A DNA stretch of 64,000 bases, taken from assembly GCA_037139195.1 (NCBI GenBank), contig JBAXGW010000006.1:32608-96607 (forward strand), written 5' to 3'. The first letter of the stretch is position 1. Each line of letters opens with the position of its first letter. Made by a program: the position numbers and the translations under genes. A model generated the notes under the pieces. That model saw only the letters and a list, made by a program, of their open reading frames with translations, made no database searches and was not told the DNA's origin. This DNA is from JBAXGW01 sp037139195. GTDB taxonomy: Bacteria > Bacteroidota > Bacteroidia > Bacteroidales > JAHJDW01. Shown one piece after another: positions 42,205 through 51,118 of the stretch.

Positions 42205-43722
42205 TTGTTGAAATACCTTTTCAATATTGCACTTTTTTTCTTTTTGATGAATGTTTGCAAATCGCAAGGGCTTATCAACGATGGTTCGCTGTGGGTTGTA
42301 GGCTCGGGAATAAAATTATGCATTGTTGGTGGATCAAATGGCAATTGCAAGCTTCAATCTAATACAACAAATCATGCTCGCATAGATTTAGATGGAACAT
42401 TAGAATTGCAAGGAAATTTTACTAATAATATTTCAACTGGAGATGCATTTATTAATCGAGAAGCAATAGGAAGTGGTAATGGAACGGTAGTTTTTAATGG
42501 AACAACTAATCAGGTTGTTAATGGAAGTTCGAAAACTATTTTCGAAAAAATTGAACTAAATAACAGTAACAACGTTAATTTCAATTTAAATACCGACGTT
42601 GAAACCACGGTTACTTTTACATCGGGTAAAGCTATAATGAATGGAGCCTATTTGTTTACCGTATTAAATACTGCTACTGGTGCAATTACAGGCTACGACA
42701 CCGGAGATTATATTGTTGGCGATTTAAAAAGAATGACTTCGGTTGGCTCTTATGACTACTGTAATGGTTCAAACGATTATATAGAACTTATAAATATTAA
42801 TATTACATCATTAGGTTCAGCTACATTTTTAGAAGCCGAGTTTATTCCAGGTTCTCCTGGGTCAATTCCTTTAGGATTAGAAGTTGATGGAACACCTGTA
42901 GTTGAATTTTTGGATTATGGTTATTGGGTGCTAACTACCGACAACGAGACTGGCTTGGTTTTCGATGTTACAATGACTTCTAGAGGTCATACAAACGGAG
43001 CTTCAGTTGCCACTCAACATGCTTTATTCAGAAAAATTGGTGCAGGAAATTGGTCAAATTTTGGAACTCATAACAATGCAACACAATCGGGAACTACTAC
43101 AAATCCAATTACAGCAAAAAGAACTGGAGCAAATCAAGTAGGAAGTTTTGCAATTGCTAAATCACAATCCAATGCTTTGCCTGTTGAGCTGATAAGTTTT
43201 AATTATAGCTGTGCTGCTGATTCTGTTGAATTCATTTGGACCACAGCTTCTGAATTAAATTCAAATAAATTTTGTTTGCAAACAAGTATCGATTTAACAA
43301 ATTGGTATGATGTTAAATGCATTGCTGCGGCTGGAAATTCTAATAGTCTAAAAACCTATACTTTAAAAATTAAGAATTCTGAATATAAATATATTAAGCT
43401 AAAAGAATTTGATTTTGATGGTAATACGGATGATTTAATTGTTCAAGTTTATGATTGTAAAGAAACTCCACTTGAAGGCTTTAAGGTATATCCAAATCCA
43501 GCAAATCAAGATGTTACAATTGAACTTATAAATTCTATACAGCAATTATCAGAAGTTAAAATTATTAATCAATTTGGAGAAATTGTTAGCAACAATAAAG
43601 TTGATGACAACATAAACGTTTTTAAAATTAATATTGAACAATTAGCTCCTTCCATTTACTACATTTGTTTAGTTGGGAAAGATGATAAAATCTTTTTCAA
43701 ACAAATTATTTCTAAAATATAA
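42205..43722 (+). CDS. T9SS type A secreted protein
   Basis: A 505-residue protein. No ATG is available before the signal peptide (LKYLFNIALFFFLMNVCKSQ), so the start must be TTG at 42205 or 42208, one to four bases after the stop of the S74 gene. The first half carries beta-rich repeats with LDGTLELQGNFTNNIST and LNNSNNVNFNLNTDVETTVTF that resemble beta-helix coils. The middle has the LPVELISF block seen before sorting tails. The last 80 residues are a type A sorting tail (EGFKVYPNPANQDVTIELIN to FFKQIISKI). Close coupling suggests it is exported with, or caps, the S74-processed fibre. Confidence 0.82.
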   Translation: MLKYLFNIALFFFLMNVCKSQGLINDGSLWVVGSGIKLCIVGGSNGNCKLQSNTTNHARIDLDGTLELQGNFTNNISTGDAFINREAIGSGNGTVVFNGTTNQVVNGSSKTIFEKIELNNSNNVNFNLNTDVETTVTFTSGKAIMNGAYLFTVLNTATGAITGYDTGDYIVGDLKRMTSVGSYDYCNGSNDYIELININITSLGSATFLEAEFIPGSPGSIPLGLEVDGTPVVEFLDYGYWVLTTDNETGLVFDVTMTSRGHTNGASVATQHALFRKIGAGNWSNFGTHNNATQSGTTTNPITAKRTGANQVGSFAIAKSQSNALPVELISFNYSCAADSVEFIWTTASELNSNKFCLQTSIDLTNWYDVKCIAAAGNSNSLKTYTLKIKNSEYKYIKLKEFDFDGNTDDLIVQVYDCKETPLEGFKVYPNPANQDVTIELINSIQQLSEVKIINQFGEIVSNNKVDDNINVFKINIEQLAPSIYYICLVGKDDKIFFKQIISKI

Positions 43723-43865
43723 TTTTTAATCAACTGATTATCAAATATCATTCATTAACTTTTATTTAAATTAGATTTTTTATTAATTTTCAGTAAGGGT
43801 ATATTATTTTTTGTGTGTATTAGTATTATAAAACGCAAATTAATAATAATTTAAATATAGAAATT

Positions 43866-44966
43866 ATGAAAAACAGAAGACTAACACTAGCAATGCTTGC
43901 AATATTTGGCATAGCAACCATTTTTACAGGATGTAAAAAAGATGAAGAAGTAAAAGGAAATAAATTACCTGCAAGATTCAAAGTTGATATACCATCATCT
44001 TTGAGTAAAAATAATGGACAGAAAAAGAGTGTCAATATTGATACACTAAAAGGAAATGAAATTTATCAAAATTTAAATACATTTATCTATGTTGGAGAAT
44101 CAGCAGCTGATTTAGTTCAAGCTATAATGTATTCTATAAGCGTAAACAATATTGATCATGCTATGGATATCACTTATACAAGCAATGAGGATTATCGAGT
44201 TAAACATCTTGTAGTAGTAGAAAATTCAGGATTTGAAAACTTAACGTATCAATTTCAGTTAACCATAACTGATAAATTATCGGAAAATGCTGCAGATGGA
44301 GGAAAAGCATTACAGGTTTTTTGGAATACTAATCCAATCAAAGGAATAGCAATAGTTAAGCCTTACAATTGTAATAGAGGTCAGAATGCAGGATATCCAG
44401 ATGCTTTATACCGAATAGATTACAGTGAAGCTGGCGAACTTGGATATAATTCTCACATGATTGTTGCAATTGCAGGATTGCCTGTTGCAAGTCCACTTAC
44501 CGATCCTTATTCAATGAGTTCTTTAAAAATGTTTGCAGGCAAAAATGGCGATAATATTGATGTATATGGAAACTCTGAACATCCAAATGCTAAGTTTTTC
44601 ACTAATGAAACAGGTTTTAACTGGGCATTTGTTGCTTCATCAAGTGAATCGGATAATATTGGGGTTGCTGAAGTAGGATTGCCATCTGATTCTATAAATT
44701 CGACAGATAGAAATGTTTTATTAAAAGATAACTCTATACATAATGTGTTTGAAAGCCAGATATTATATACTTGGCCAAATATAAACAGTACTGACTTAGC
44801 AAATTATCTTCAAAATACTTCAGCTCCAGGTTATTTTAATAGCACAGGATTTATACAAGGCGGAACATCACCAGGAGCTCAATGGGATGCATTATACACA
44901 AGAACAGAGGCTTTAACACCTTACAGTCCATTGGAAATGAAAAATTTAGTAATATCGTTCAAATAG
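43866..44966 (+). CDS. Lipoprotein of unknown function, 366 aa
   Basis: A lipoprotein signal (LAMLAIFGIATIFTGCKKDEE; lipobox F-T-G-C) is followed by acidic residues after Cys, a mark of retention or surface export in Bacteroidota (the KDEE type). The mature domain (about 340 residues) is soluble and beta-rich and does not match a family I can name. It contains ITDKLSENAADGGKALQVFWN and a C-terminal ATSSPLEMKNLVISF-like segment (here TPYSPLEMKNLVISFK). It has its own leader region of about 140 AT-rich bases and ends in a strong terminator (45020-45050), so it is a single-gene unit. Confidence 0.65.
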   Translation: MKNRRLTLAMLAIFGIATIFTGCKKDEEVKGNKLPARFKVDIPSSLSKNNGQKKSVNIDTLKGNEIYQNLNTFIYVGESAADLVQAIMYSISVNNIDHAMDITYTSNEDYRVKHLVVVENSGFENLTYQFQLTITDKLSENAADGGKALQVFWNTNPIKGIAIVKPYNCNRGQNAGYPDALYRIDYSEAGELGYNSHMIVAIAGLPVASPLTDPYSMSSLKMFAGKNGDNIDVYGNSEHPNAKFFTNETGFNWAFVASSSESDNIGVAEVGLPSDSINSTDRNVLLKDNSIHNVFESQILYTWPNINSTDLANYLQNTSAPGYFNSTGFIQGGTSPGAQWDALYTRTEALTPYSPLEMKNLVISFK

Positions 44967-45019
44967 TTTATCAATGTTTTTGTTAATACGGCTTAGCACA
45001 ATGTGTAAAGCATTAAGGC

Positions 45020-45050
45020 AAAAGAGCAGTGGTTTCACTGCTCTTTTTTG
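45020..45050 (+). terminator. Rho-independent terminator
   Basis: AAAAGAGCAGTG (45020-45031) and CACTGCTCTTTT (45036-45047) pair over 12 bp with a GTTT loop, followed by more T. Confidence 0.9.
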
Positions 45051-45150
45051 TTTTAGATTTATCTGTTCTGCTAATTCTTTTTAATGATGCTGAGCCAACC
45101 TAAAATTGATTTTTTTTTCAACTTTATTCAAACCTCATTTACTACGACAT

Positions 45151-45245
45151 AATTAAAAACCCCTTGAAATCTATTGAATTTCAAGGGGTATCCACTTTAT
45201 CAGTGGACGTAAGTGGTCTTACATCGAACCAATTTCTTGAAGATT
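45151..45245. other. Structured intergenic element with two hairpins
   Basis: CCCCTTGAAAT (45160-45170) pairs perfectly with ATTTCAAGGGG (45178-45188) over a 7-base loop; TCCACT (45191-45196) pairs with AGTGGA (45102 offset: 45202-45207) over 5 bases. GTCTTACATCGAACC follows. The 44967-45376 gap of 410 bases holds this element and the preceding terminator; I see no gene in it. It may be an attachment-site scar or a small RNA. Confidence 0.45.
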
Positions 45246-45376
45246 TGAGACTGATATACTTCTCAATAACTCAGGTAAACAATAAGTTATGAATATGTAC
45301 TTTATAAATATTCTATAAATTTAATTTTAAGCAAAATTAATAAATTATTCTATAAAAAATAAAAATTAAATGGATT

Positions 45377-45811
45377 CTACATTCTATCCATATACCAGCT
45401 AAGTTCCTTTTCTAATTTTTTATAGCTAAAAATGGTTATTATATTTTTTTGTAAGCGCATAAAGGCGGTTTCGCTTTTTACAATATAATCAAATGCTTTG
45501 TGATGCATGCAGTTGATAGCAACCTCGATTTTGTCTTGCGACGAAAGCATTATTACAGGGATTTCGGGATGAATCGCTTTGATTTTATCGAGTGTTTCCA
45601 AACCATTCATTACACCTTTATTAATGCCATCTAAATGGTAATCTAAAATTATTACATCCGGATTGCTTGATAAATTTTCTAAACAAAGCTCTCCACTGGG
45701 AAATGTTTTAATTTCAAAACCGGTTAGACTCGAAAAGTCGATTTCGAGGGATTTTAAAAACATAGCATCGTCATCAACTAAGAATAACTTTATTTTTTTT
45801 TCGTTTGTCAT
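45377..45811 (-). CDS. Stand-alone response-regulator receiver protein
   Basis: A 144-residue receiver domain: acidic pair in LFLVDDDAMFL, phosphoacceptor Asp in DVIILDYHLDG (near residue 56), the T/S switch in VIMLSSQD and Lys in DYIVKSE. No output domain follows except a short C-terminal helix. It overlaps the stop of the hybrid kinase gene by 4 bases and is plainly its partner, serving as a phosphate acceptor or relay. A single-domain receiver next to a kinase with an Hpt domain suggests a multistep relay. Confidence 0.92.
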   Translation of the reverse strand: MTNEKKIKLFLVDDDAMFLKSLEIDFSSLTGFEIKTFPSGELCLENLSSNPDVIILDYHLDGINKGVMNGLETLDKIKAIHPEIPVIMLSSQDKIEVAINCMHHKAFDYIVKSETAFMRLQKNIITIFSYKKLEKELSWYMDRM

Positions 45812-48714
45812 GAGTTTGCTTCTTTAATTTTATTAAATTCTACTTCCAATTCTATACATGCCTGTTTGCAGACGTCCCCAATTTGTAAAACCATTTCTTG
45901 TATTCCTTCAGTTTGTTTTTGTGTACTTGCAAATTCTTGAACTTTCTTTGCCATACTTTCAAAATCAGGGTTTATTCCAATAATTGAAAAGGATGGTATT
46001 ATTTTATGTACTGCAATATAAAGTGATTCCCAATTTTTTTCTATTAAACTTTTCTTCATTAATGCGATTAGTGGAGGTGTTTGTTCTAAATATAGTGAAA
46101 TCATCTCCATCATTAATTCGGGATTTGATTTTGTTCGTCGGATTAGATAATTTAAATCAATACTTTTTGTTCTTTTCTCTGAAACTATTTCAGAAATTTC
46201 GGATGAAATTGATTTCAAAGGACTTGCTTTCTTAATAAAACTAAGAATTTTACTATATAAAATTCGTTCATCAATAGGTTTTGCAATGTAGTCATTCATG
46301 CCAACTGCAGTGCATTTAGCTAAATCTACAGTTGTAACATCTGCTGTAAGAGCAATAATTGGAATATTTAATTTCATTTTATTACGAATATATTCTGTTG
46401 CTTCAAAACCATTCATTTCAGGCATTTGCAAATCCATCAAAATAATATCATACGTGTTATGTTCTAATTTCTCAATTGCAATCTTTCCATTAGAAGCAAT
46501 ATCTCGTTCAAAACCGAAATCATCTAACAAGGTTTTCATTAAAAGTTGATTTAGTGCGATATCTTCTACTACCAGCACTTTGATGTTTTTATAGTCGTTG
46601 TCGTATTCATCAATATTAGATTCTAATTCGGCCGATTCGTTAGTTTTTTGGAAACTCAAAATAAAACTAAAAACTGAACCTTCGCCCAATTTGCTTTTTA
46701 CAGAAATGCTACCACCTTGAGGTTCTACTAGTTGCTTTACTATTGCCAAACCTAATCCTGTTCCTCCAAAAATACGTGAAGTTCCACTGGTTGCTTGTTG
46801 AAAATTTTCAAAAATATTAGTTAATTTCTCTTTTGCAATACCAATTCCAGTATCAGAAACAGAGAATTGAATAGTTGCTTTTTCGTCGGTTTCTTCTAAT
46901 AAGTTTACGCTAACTGTAATTCTCCCGTTTGTTGTGAATTTTACCGCATTACTTACCAAATTAAGTATTATTTGATGTAATCTAACTGGGTCGCCAACCA
47001 AAACATGAGGAATTTTATTATCGTATTCCTTTACCAATAGTAAATTTTTTTCTTGAATTTTTGTTTCAAAAAGGTGTAGCATTGACGAAATGGAAGACGC
47101 CATTTTGAATGGTGTTTTTTCAAAAGTCATTTTGCCTGCATCAACTTTTGCCAGGTCGAGAATATCGTTAATTAATACAATTAGCGCATCGCCACTCATT
47201 TTAATAGCTGTTAAATACTCTTTTTGTTTAGCTGTCAATTCAGTTTTCAGAACCACCTTTGTAAAACCAATAATGGCATTCATTGGTGTTCGGATTTCGT
47301 GACTCATATTCGATAAAAACTGCTGCTTAGCTTTTACTGCATCTACTGCTATTTGAGTTGCACATTCGGCCTTTAATTTTGCTTCTTCTGCAATTGATGT
47401 AGCTAATTCGGCAAAAATTCGTGCTTCAATTAATTCTTTTTCAATTCTTTTTTGTTCTGTAATATCTCTAGCTACAATAACAACGCCTAATACATTGCCT
47501 TTATCATCTTTATATACCGAACCATTGCATAAAACATCAATTAGTTTACCATCTATAATAGTAAGCGGAAAATCAACAATAAATCCGTTTGCAAAAACTT
47601 GCTTATAAGCTTCGCGGGCTTTTTCTTTAGAAGTAAAATAGTCGAAAAAATCGGTTCCAATTAACTTGTTTCTCGAAATTCCTGTTACTCTAACAGTGGC
47701 TTCGTTCATATCAGTAATTTTGCCTTTAGGACTGATAGTAAATAAAGGGTCGCGACTTGCTTCGATTAAACTTAAAGAATATTGCGAAGCCAACTTCAAC
47801 GAATTGCTAATAGCAGCAAGTTCTTTATTTGCATTCTCGCGCTTTTCTTTCTCTACGCCTTGTATTACTAACTCTTTGTCAGCAATAACTAGCTCAGCTG
47901 CACGTTTGCCTTTTTCTTTGGTCTGAAAAACTAGTTCTTTATCTGCAATAACTAATTCTGCTGCACGCTTACCTTTTTCTTTAGTTTGAAAAACTAGTTC
48001 TTTATCTGCAATAACAAGCTCAGCAGCACGTTTTTCCTTTTCATTGTTTTGAAATTCTAGTTCTTTATTTGCAATTATTAATTCATCAGCACGTTTTTCT
48101 TTTTCTTTATTCTGAAAAGCTAATTCTTTATTTGCTATTACTAATTCATCAGCACGATTTCCTTTTTCTTTATTCTGAAAAGCGAGTTCTTTATTCGCAA
48201 TTATTAGCTCATTCGCACGTTTTTCCTTCTCGTTATTTTGAAACTCCAGTTCTTTATTTGCAATTAATAATTCATCAGCACGTTTTTCTTTTTCTTTTAT
48301 CTGAAAGGCGAGTTCTTTATTTGCAATACGAAGTTCAGTGGCCCATTTTTGTTCAGAAACATCTCTGGCAACAACTACAGCTCCCAGAATATTACCAATG
48401 TCATCTTTGTAAACGGAGCCATTAAACAATACATCCGTCAATTTCCCGCTTTTATGAAGAAATGTTAGTGGTAAATCTTTTATTGAGCCTTTTGCAAATA
48501 CTTTAAGATACGCTTCTTTTGCTTTTAGGGGTTCGGTGAAATAATCGTAAAAATTGGTGCCAATAAGATTTTCTCGGGTTATCCCAGTTATCTTAATCTT
48601 CGCCTGATTCATGTCGGTTATTTTCCCTTCGGGGCTTATGGTAATCAAAGGGTCTAAGCTTGCTTCGATTAAACTACTAGCATAATGCGATTCGTGATTT
48701 TTTGTTCTTTCCAT
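45808..48714 (-). CDS. Hybrid sensor histidine kinase with PAS-coiled-coil-PAS input and Hpt
   Basis: A 968-residue cytoplasmic kinase (no membrane helix). PAS 1 (about 10-122), eight 21-residue coiled-coil repeats (125-292), PAS 2 (about 305-425), HisKA with NMSHEIRTPMNAIIGF (His near 471), HATPase with NLVSNAVKFT, DTGIGIAKEKL and GGTGLGLAIVKQL, a receiver with LVVEDIALNQLL and DIILMDLQMPEMNG (Asp near 758), and a C-terminal Hpt domain with AVHKIIPSFSIIGI (His near 901). All phosphotransfer residues are present. Signals would be cytoplasmic. The downstream receiver and upstream AraC gene are on the same strand, forming a three-gene signalling unit. Confidence 0.93.
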   Translation of the reverse strand: MERTKNHESHYASSLIEASLDPLITISPEGKITDMNQAKIKITGITRENLIGTNFYDYFTEPLKAKEAYLKVFAKGSIKDLPLTFLHKSGKLTDVLFNGSVYKDDIGNILGAVVVARDVSEQKWATELRIANKELAFQIKEKEKRADELLIANKELEFQNNEKEKRANELIIANKELAFQNKEKGNRADELVIANKELAFQNKEKEKRADELIIANKELEFQNNEKEKRAAELVIADKELVFQTKEKGKRAAELVIADKELVFQTKEKGKRAAELVIADKELVIQGVEKEKRENANKELAAISNSLKLASQYSLSLIEASRDPLFTISPKGKITDMNEATVRVTGISRNKLIGTDFFDYFTSKEKAREAYKQVFANGFIVDFPLTIIDGKLIDVLCNGSVYKDDKGNVLGVVIVARDITEQKRIEKELIEARIFAELATSIAEEAKLKAECATQIAVDAVKAKQQFLSNMSHEIRTPMNAIIGFTKVVLKTELTAKQKEYLTAIKMSGDALIVLINDILDLAKVDAGKMTFEKTPFKMASSISSMLHLFETKIQEKNLLLVKEYDNKIPHVLVGDPVRLHQIILNLVSNAVKFTTNGRITVSVNLLEETDEKATIQFSVSDTGIGIAKEKLTNIFENFQQATSGTSRIFGGTGLGLAIVKQLVEPQGGSISVKSKLGEGSVFSFILSFQKTNESAELESNIDEYDNDYKNIKVLVVEDIALNQLLMKTLLDDFGFERDIASNGKIAIEKLEHNTYDIILMDLQMPEMNGFEATEYIRNKMKLNIPIIALTADVTTVDLAKCTAVGMNDYIAKPIDERILYSKILSFIKKASPLKSISSEISEIVSEKRTKSIDLNYLIRRTKSNPELMMEMISLYLEQTPPLIALMKKSLIEKNWESLYIAVHKIIPSFSIIGINPDFESMAKKVQEFASTQKQTEGIQEMVLQIGDVCKQACIELEVEFNKIKEANS
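47839..48342 (-). repeat. 63-bp tandem repeat, eight copies, within the hybrid kinase gene
   Basis: Eight tandem units of 21 codons with consensus A-x-EL-x-IANKEL-x-FQ-N-x-EKEKR. Start-to-start spacing of TTCTTTAT marks is 63 bases (48061, 48124, 48187, 48250, 48313). Two neighbouring units are identical in protein sequence. 21 residues equals three heptads, so copy number can change without breaking coiled-coil register. Confidence 0.9.
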
Positions 48715-48715
48715 A

Positions 48716-49303
48716 TTATGATTTCGTTATGCAAGTTGAATTTCCAATATCTTCAATAGGGCTTCTTCTTTTGGTTTTCAATTGTTTGAAATGAGAAGGA
48801 GACAATCCAGTTACTTTCTTAAATTGATTTGAGAGATGTGCTACACTACTGTGGTTCATTTTCCAAGCAATTTCTGTAATGTTTAATTCATCATAAATAA
48901 GCAATTCTTTTATTCGTTCAATCTTATGAGAAATAACAAATTGTTCGATGGTAGTTCCCTGAACTTCCGAAAATAGATTTGCTAAATAGGTATAATCGTG
49001 ATTTAGTTTTTCGCTTAAATAGTCCGAAAAATTAACCTTAATAATCTCATTTGAATGGTGAACCATTTCTATAATGGCGTTTTTAATCTTTTCAATCAAA
49101 ACCGCACGCTTATCATCCATAAGTTCTAAGCCCGATGTGTGCAAGCCGATATTAAGAAGTACACGTTGTTCGGAACTGATTGTTTCCATTATCTCAACTT
49201 CGCCCAAATCAACAACAATAAAGTGAAGCCCAAGTTTCTTGAGTTCCTCTTTTACCGCCATTTTACAGCGTGTGCTAACCATGTATTTGATATATAGCTT
49301 CAA
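48716..49303 (-). CDS. AraC-family transcriptional regulator
   Basis: A 195-residue protein. TTG at 49303 is kept as start because the segment KLYIKYMVSTRCKMAVKEEL is the conserved N-terminus of this Bacteroidota AraC subfamily; the first ATG (49282) would delete it. The N-terminal domain is small (about 85 residues) and unlike the arabinose-binding cupin. The C-terminus has two helix-turn-helix units (ELLIYDELNITEIAWKMNHSS and AHLSNQFKKVTGLSPSHFK, each quoted in part). The final tail ends in STCITKS. It lies one base before the hybrid kinase gene and probably controls, or is co-regulated with, the signalling cluster. Confidence 0.87.
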   Translation of the reverse strand: MKLYIKYMVSTRCKMAVKEELKKLGLHFIVVDLGEVEIMETISSEQRVLLNIGLHTSGLELMDDKRAVLIEKIKNAIIEMVHHSNEIIKVNFSDYLSEKLNHDYTYLANLFSEVQGTTIEQFVISHKIERIKELLIYDELNITEIAWKMNHSSVAHLSNQFKKVTGLSPSHFKQLKTKRRSPIEDIGNSTCITKS

Positions 49304-49345
49304 TTGATGAATTTTAAGTGAAACGAACTAGGCAATATTAGATTT

Positions 49346-49486
49346 TTATTTATTCTGAACTTTAACAACAATACTCTCTTTCCCTTTTTCATCGCGTTTA
49401 GCAGCCTTATCAGCACGTTTTTCTTTTAAGTTTTTTGCAGCAACTTTCATTCCCGACTTTTCTTTACCTTCTTTTTCCTTAGCCAT
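49346..49486 (-). CDS. Tiny highly basic protein, 46 aa
   Basis: A short gene with ATG at 49486 and TAA at 49346-49348. The translation begins MAKEKEGKEKSGMKVAAKNL and continues KEKRADKAAKRDEKGKES to the end VVKVQNK. One third of the residues are Lys or Arg and no hydrophobic core is visible, so it is probably disordered or binds RNA/DNA. It resembles small stress-type basic proteins of Bacteroidota, but I cannot name a family. It lies 42 bases upstream of the AraC gene on the same strand. Codon use and the clean ATG make it a likely gene despite its size. Confidence 0.55.
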   Translation of the reverse strand: MAKEKEGKEKSGMKVAAKNLKEKRADKAAKRDEKGKESIVVKVQNK

Positions 49487-49685
49487 TTTTATTTGAATTT
49501 TATTATTGGGTAAAGGTGGCTCCTTTATTTATCATTGTCTTACACAATTAGATAATAATGTTACATAATTCACACATTATTCTTTTTTGGACTCAAATAA
49601 ATTCATTTACAATCAATGAATTATATTATTAATTCCCATAATTATATAACTCGTTTTGCCATTCAACAACCCAACTTTGTTTTTA

Positions 49686-49812
49686 CCTTAAATCCGCAAG
49701 GAATTTATAACATATTATTAGTAAATACTCTTCGACTACGCTCAGAGTGACCGTAGACTGAGCGGAGTCGAAGTCTATCAAGGAAATTAACAAATAACTT
49801 GCGGTTTTAAGG
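49686..49812. repeat. Nested 127-bp inverted-repeat element upstream of ice-binding gene
   Basis: Outer arms CCTTAAATCCGCAAG (49686-49700) and CTTGCGGTTTTAAGG (49798-49812), one mismatch. Inner arms CTTCGACTACGCTCAG (49730-49745) and CTGAGCGGAGTCGAAG (49758-49773), one mismatch. The element ends 20 bases before the start of the ice-binding gene. The gap 49487-49832 holds no other feature. Confidence 0.7.
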
Positions 49813-49832
49813 TTCTACTAAACTAATTCGAT

Positions 49833-51083
49833 ATGAATGCTTTAATTCAATTAAATTATCCACGGAAATATTTGCTTTGCCTTTTTATTTCTATTATTCT
49901 TAGCGAAATAACTTTTGGACAGGCTCCTAATATAAGATCAGATTCGAGTTTTGCATTGTTTACTGCAGCAGGAGATATTAGTAATAATGGTTTAACTGTA
50001 ATATGGGGAGATGTAGGCACTTATGTGGGTTCTTATACTGGTAGTCCTACCGTTACGGGAAATATTCATGTTGCAGATTCTGTCTCAGAACAAGCCGCTC
50101 AGGACGTAAAGACTGCATATTTATACATGAATGGACTTAGCTGCGACAGCACTATCGATACTCCTTTTGGCGACAACCTAGTTCTCTTGTCAGACAGAGT
50201 TTATTGTCTTACAAGCACTTCGGTTTTAAACGGGGAATTAATTTTAGATGCACAAGGTAATTCCAATGGTATTTTTATTATAAAAATTAATGGTGCACTA
50301 TCAACAAATCCAAACTCAAATATAATTCTTAAAAACTCAGCCTCATTTAACAATGTATATTGGCAAGTGGGCGGAGCTGTTGATTTGGGAGAGAATTCTA
50401 CTTTTAAAGGTACTATTATTGCCGATGGAGCTATTAGTCTTATGAATAGCGCATCAATACAAGGAAGAGGCCTTACTCGTGCAGGAGCTATTTCTTTAAA
50501 CAATAATCAGGTTGAGAGGTATGATGCTTTGGGAGTGTCATTGCCGGTAAATTTATTAAGTTTTAAAGCTCAATCTATTGGGGAAACTATTCAGCTAAAT
50601 TGGACAACTGCTTCTGAAACTAATAATGATTATTTTACAATTCAACGCTCTAATGATGCAGTTTCTTTTCAAGATATATTTCGCGTGCAAGGAGCCAGAA
50701 ATAGCAATAATATCCATCATTACTTAGCTATTGACCAACAACCTTTTGATGGTGCTATATTTTATCGCCTTATGCAGACTGATTTTGATGGAACAAGCAC
50801 ATTTTCTGAAATAATTGTGGTTAATTTTAAAAAGTCATTTCCATTTACTATTTATCCAAATCCATTTAGCACATCAACAACTTTTGTTAAAGATGACATT
50901 TTACGAAAAATGGATAATTGTGAATTAAAAATATACAATATTTGTGGAGAAAAGGTGATGAGCGTCTCGTTAACAGAACGATTAACAACTCTTTCTACTG
51001 ACATTCTTTTTCCTGGTATTTATTTGTATAAGATTGTAGGCAATTACGAAACGATACAATCGGGGAGTTTAATTTCAAAATAG
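49833..51083 (+). CDS. Ice-binding-like protein (DUF3494) with T9SS type A tail
   Basis: A 416-residue protein. Signal peptide at residues 8-29 (LLCLFISIILSEITFGQ). A single DUF3494 domain (about 35-230) with the family marks FALFTAAGDISNNGLTVIWGDVG, LDAQGNSNGIFIIKINGAL and FKGTIIADGAISLMNSASIQGR (each a partial quote). This beta-solenoid with a capping helix is the fold of many bacterial ice-binding proteins. Then the LPVNLLSFKA linker and a type A sorting tail (FPFTIYPNPFSTSTTF to SGSLISK). It would be surface-bound or secreted. Actual ice binding depends on the flat face and cannot be judged from sequence alone; an adhesin role is an alternative. Confidence 0.85.
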   Translation: MNALIQLNYPRKYLLCLFISIILSEITFGQAPNIRSDSSFALFTAAGDISNNGLTVIWGDVGTYVGSYTGSPTVTGNIHVADSVSEQAAQDVKTAYLYMNGLSCDSTIDTPFGDNLVLLSDRVYCLTSTSVLNGELILDAQGNSNGIFIIKINGALSTNPNSNIILKNSASFNNVYWQVGGAVDLGENSTFKGTIIADGAISLMNSASIQGRGLTRAGAISLNNNQVERYDALGVSLPVNLLSFKAQSIGETIQLNWTTASETNNDYFTIQRSNDAVSFQDIFRVQGARNSNNIHHYLAIDQQPFDGAIFYRLMQTDFDGTSTFSEIIVVNFKKSFPFTIYPNPFSTSTTFVKDDILRKMDNCELKIYNICGEKVMSVSLTERLTTLSTDILFPGIYLYKIVGNYETIQSGSLISK

Positions 51084-51118
51084 GGAGTGTGTACTTGACT
51101 AATTGTTTACTCATATAC

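Noticed and set aside
45191..45240. tRNA-like sequence (CATCGAACC, the reverse complement of a T-loop-type GGTTCGATG)
   Set aside because: The bases on either side cannot form the 5-bp T stem, and no acceptor, D or anticodon arm can be found on either strand.
47839..48342. Regular 63-bp repeats resembling a CRISPR array
   Set aside because: The whole unit repeats without unique spacers and is an open frame encoding a heptad coiled coil inside a kinase.
48069..48425. 118-codon plus-strand frame opposite the kinase repeats
   Set aside because: It is a by-product of the 63-bp repeat on the other strand and overlaps a certain coding region.
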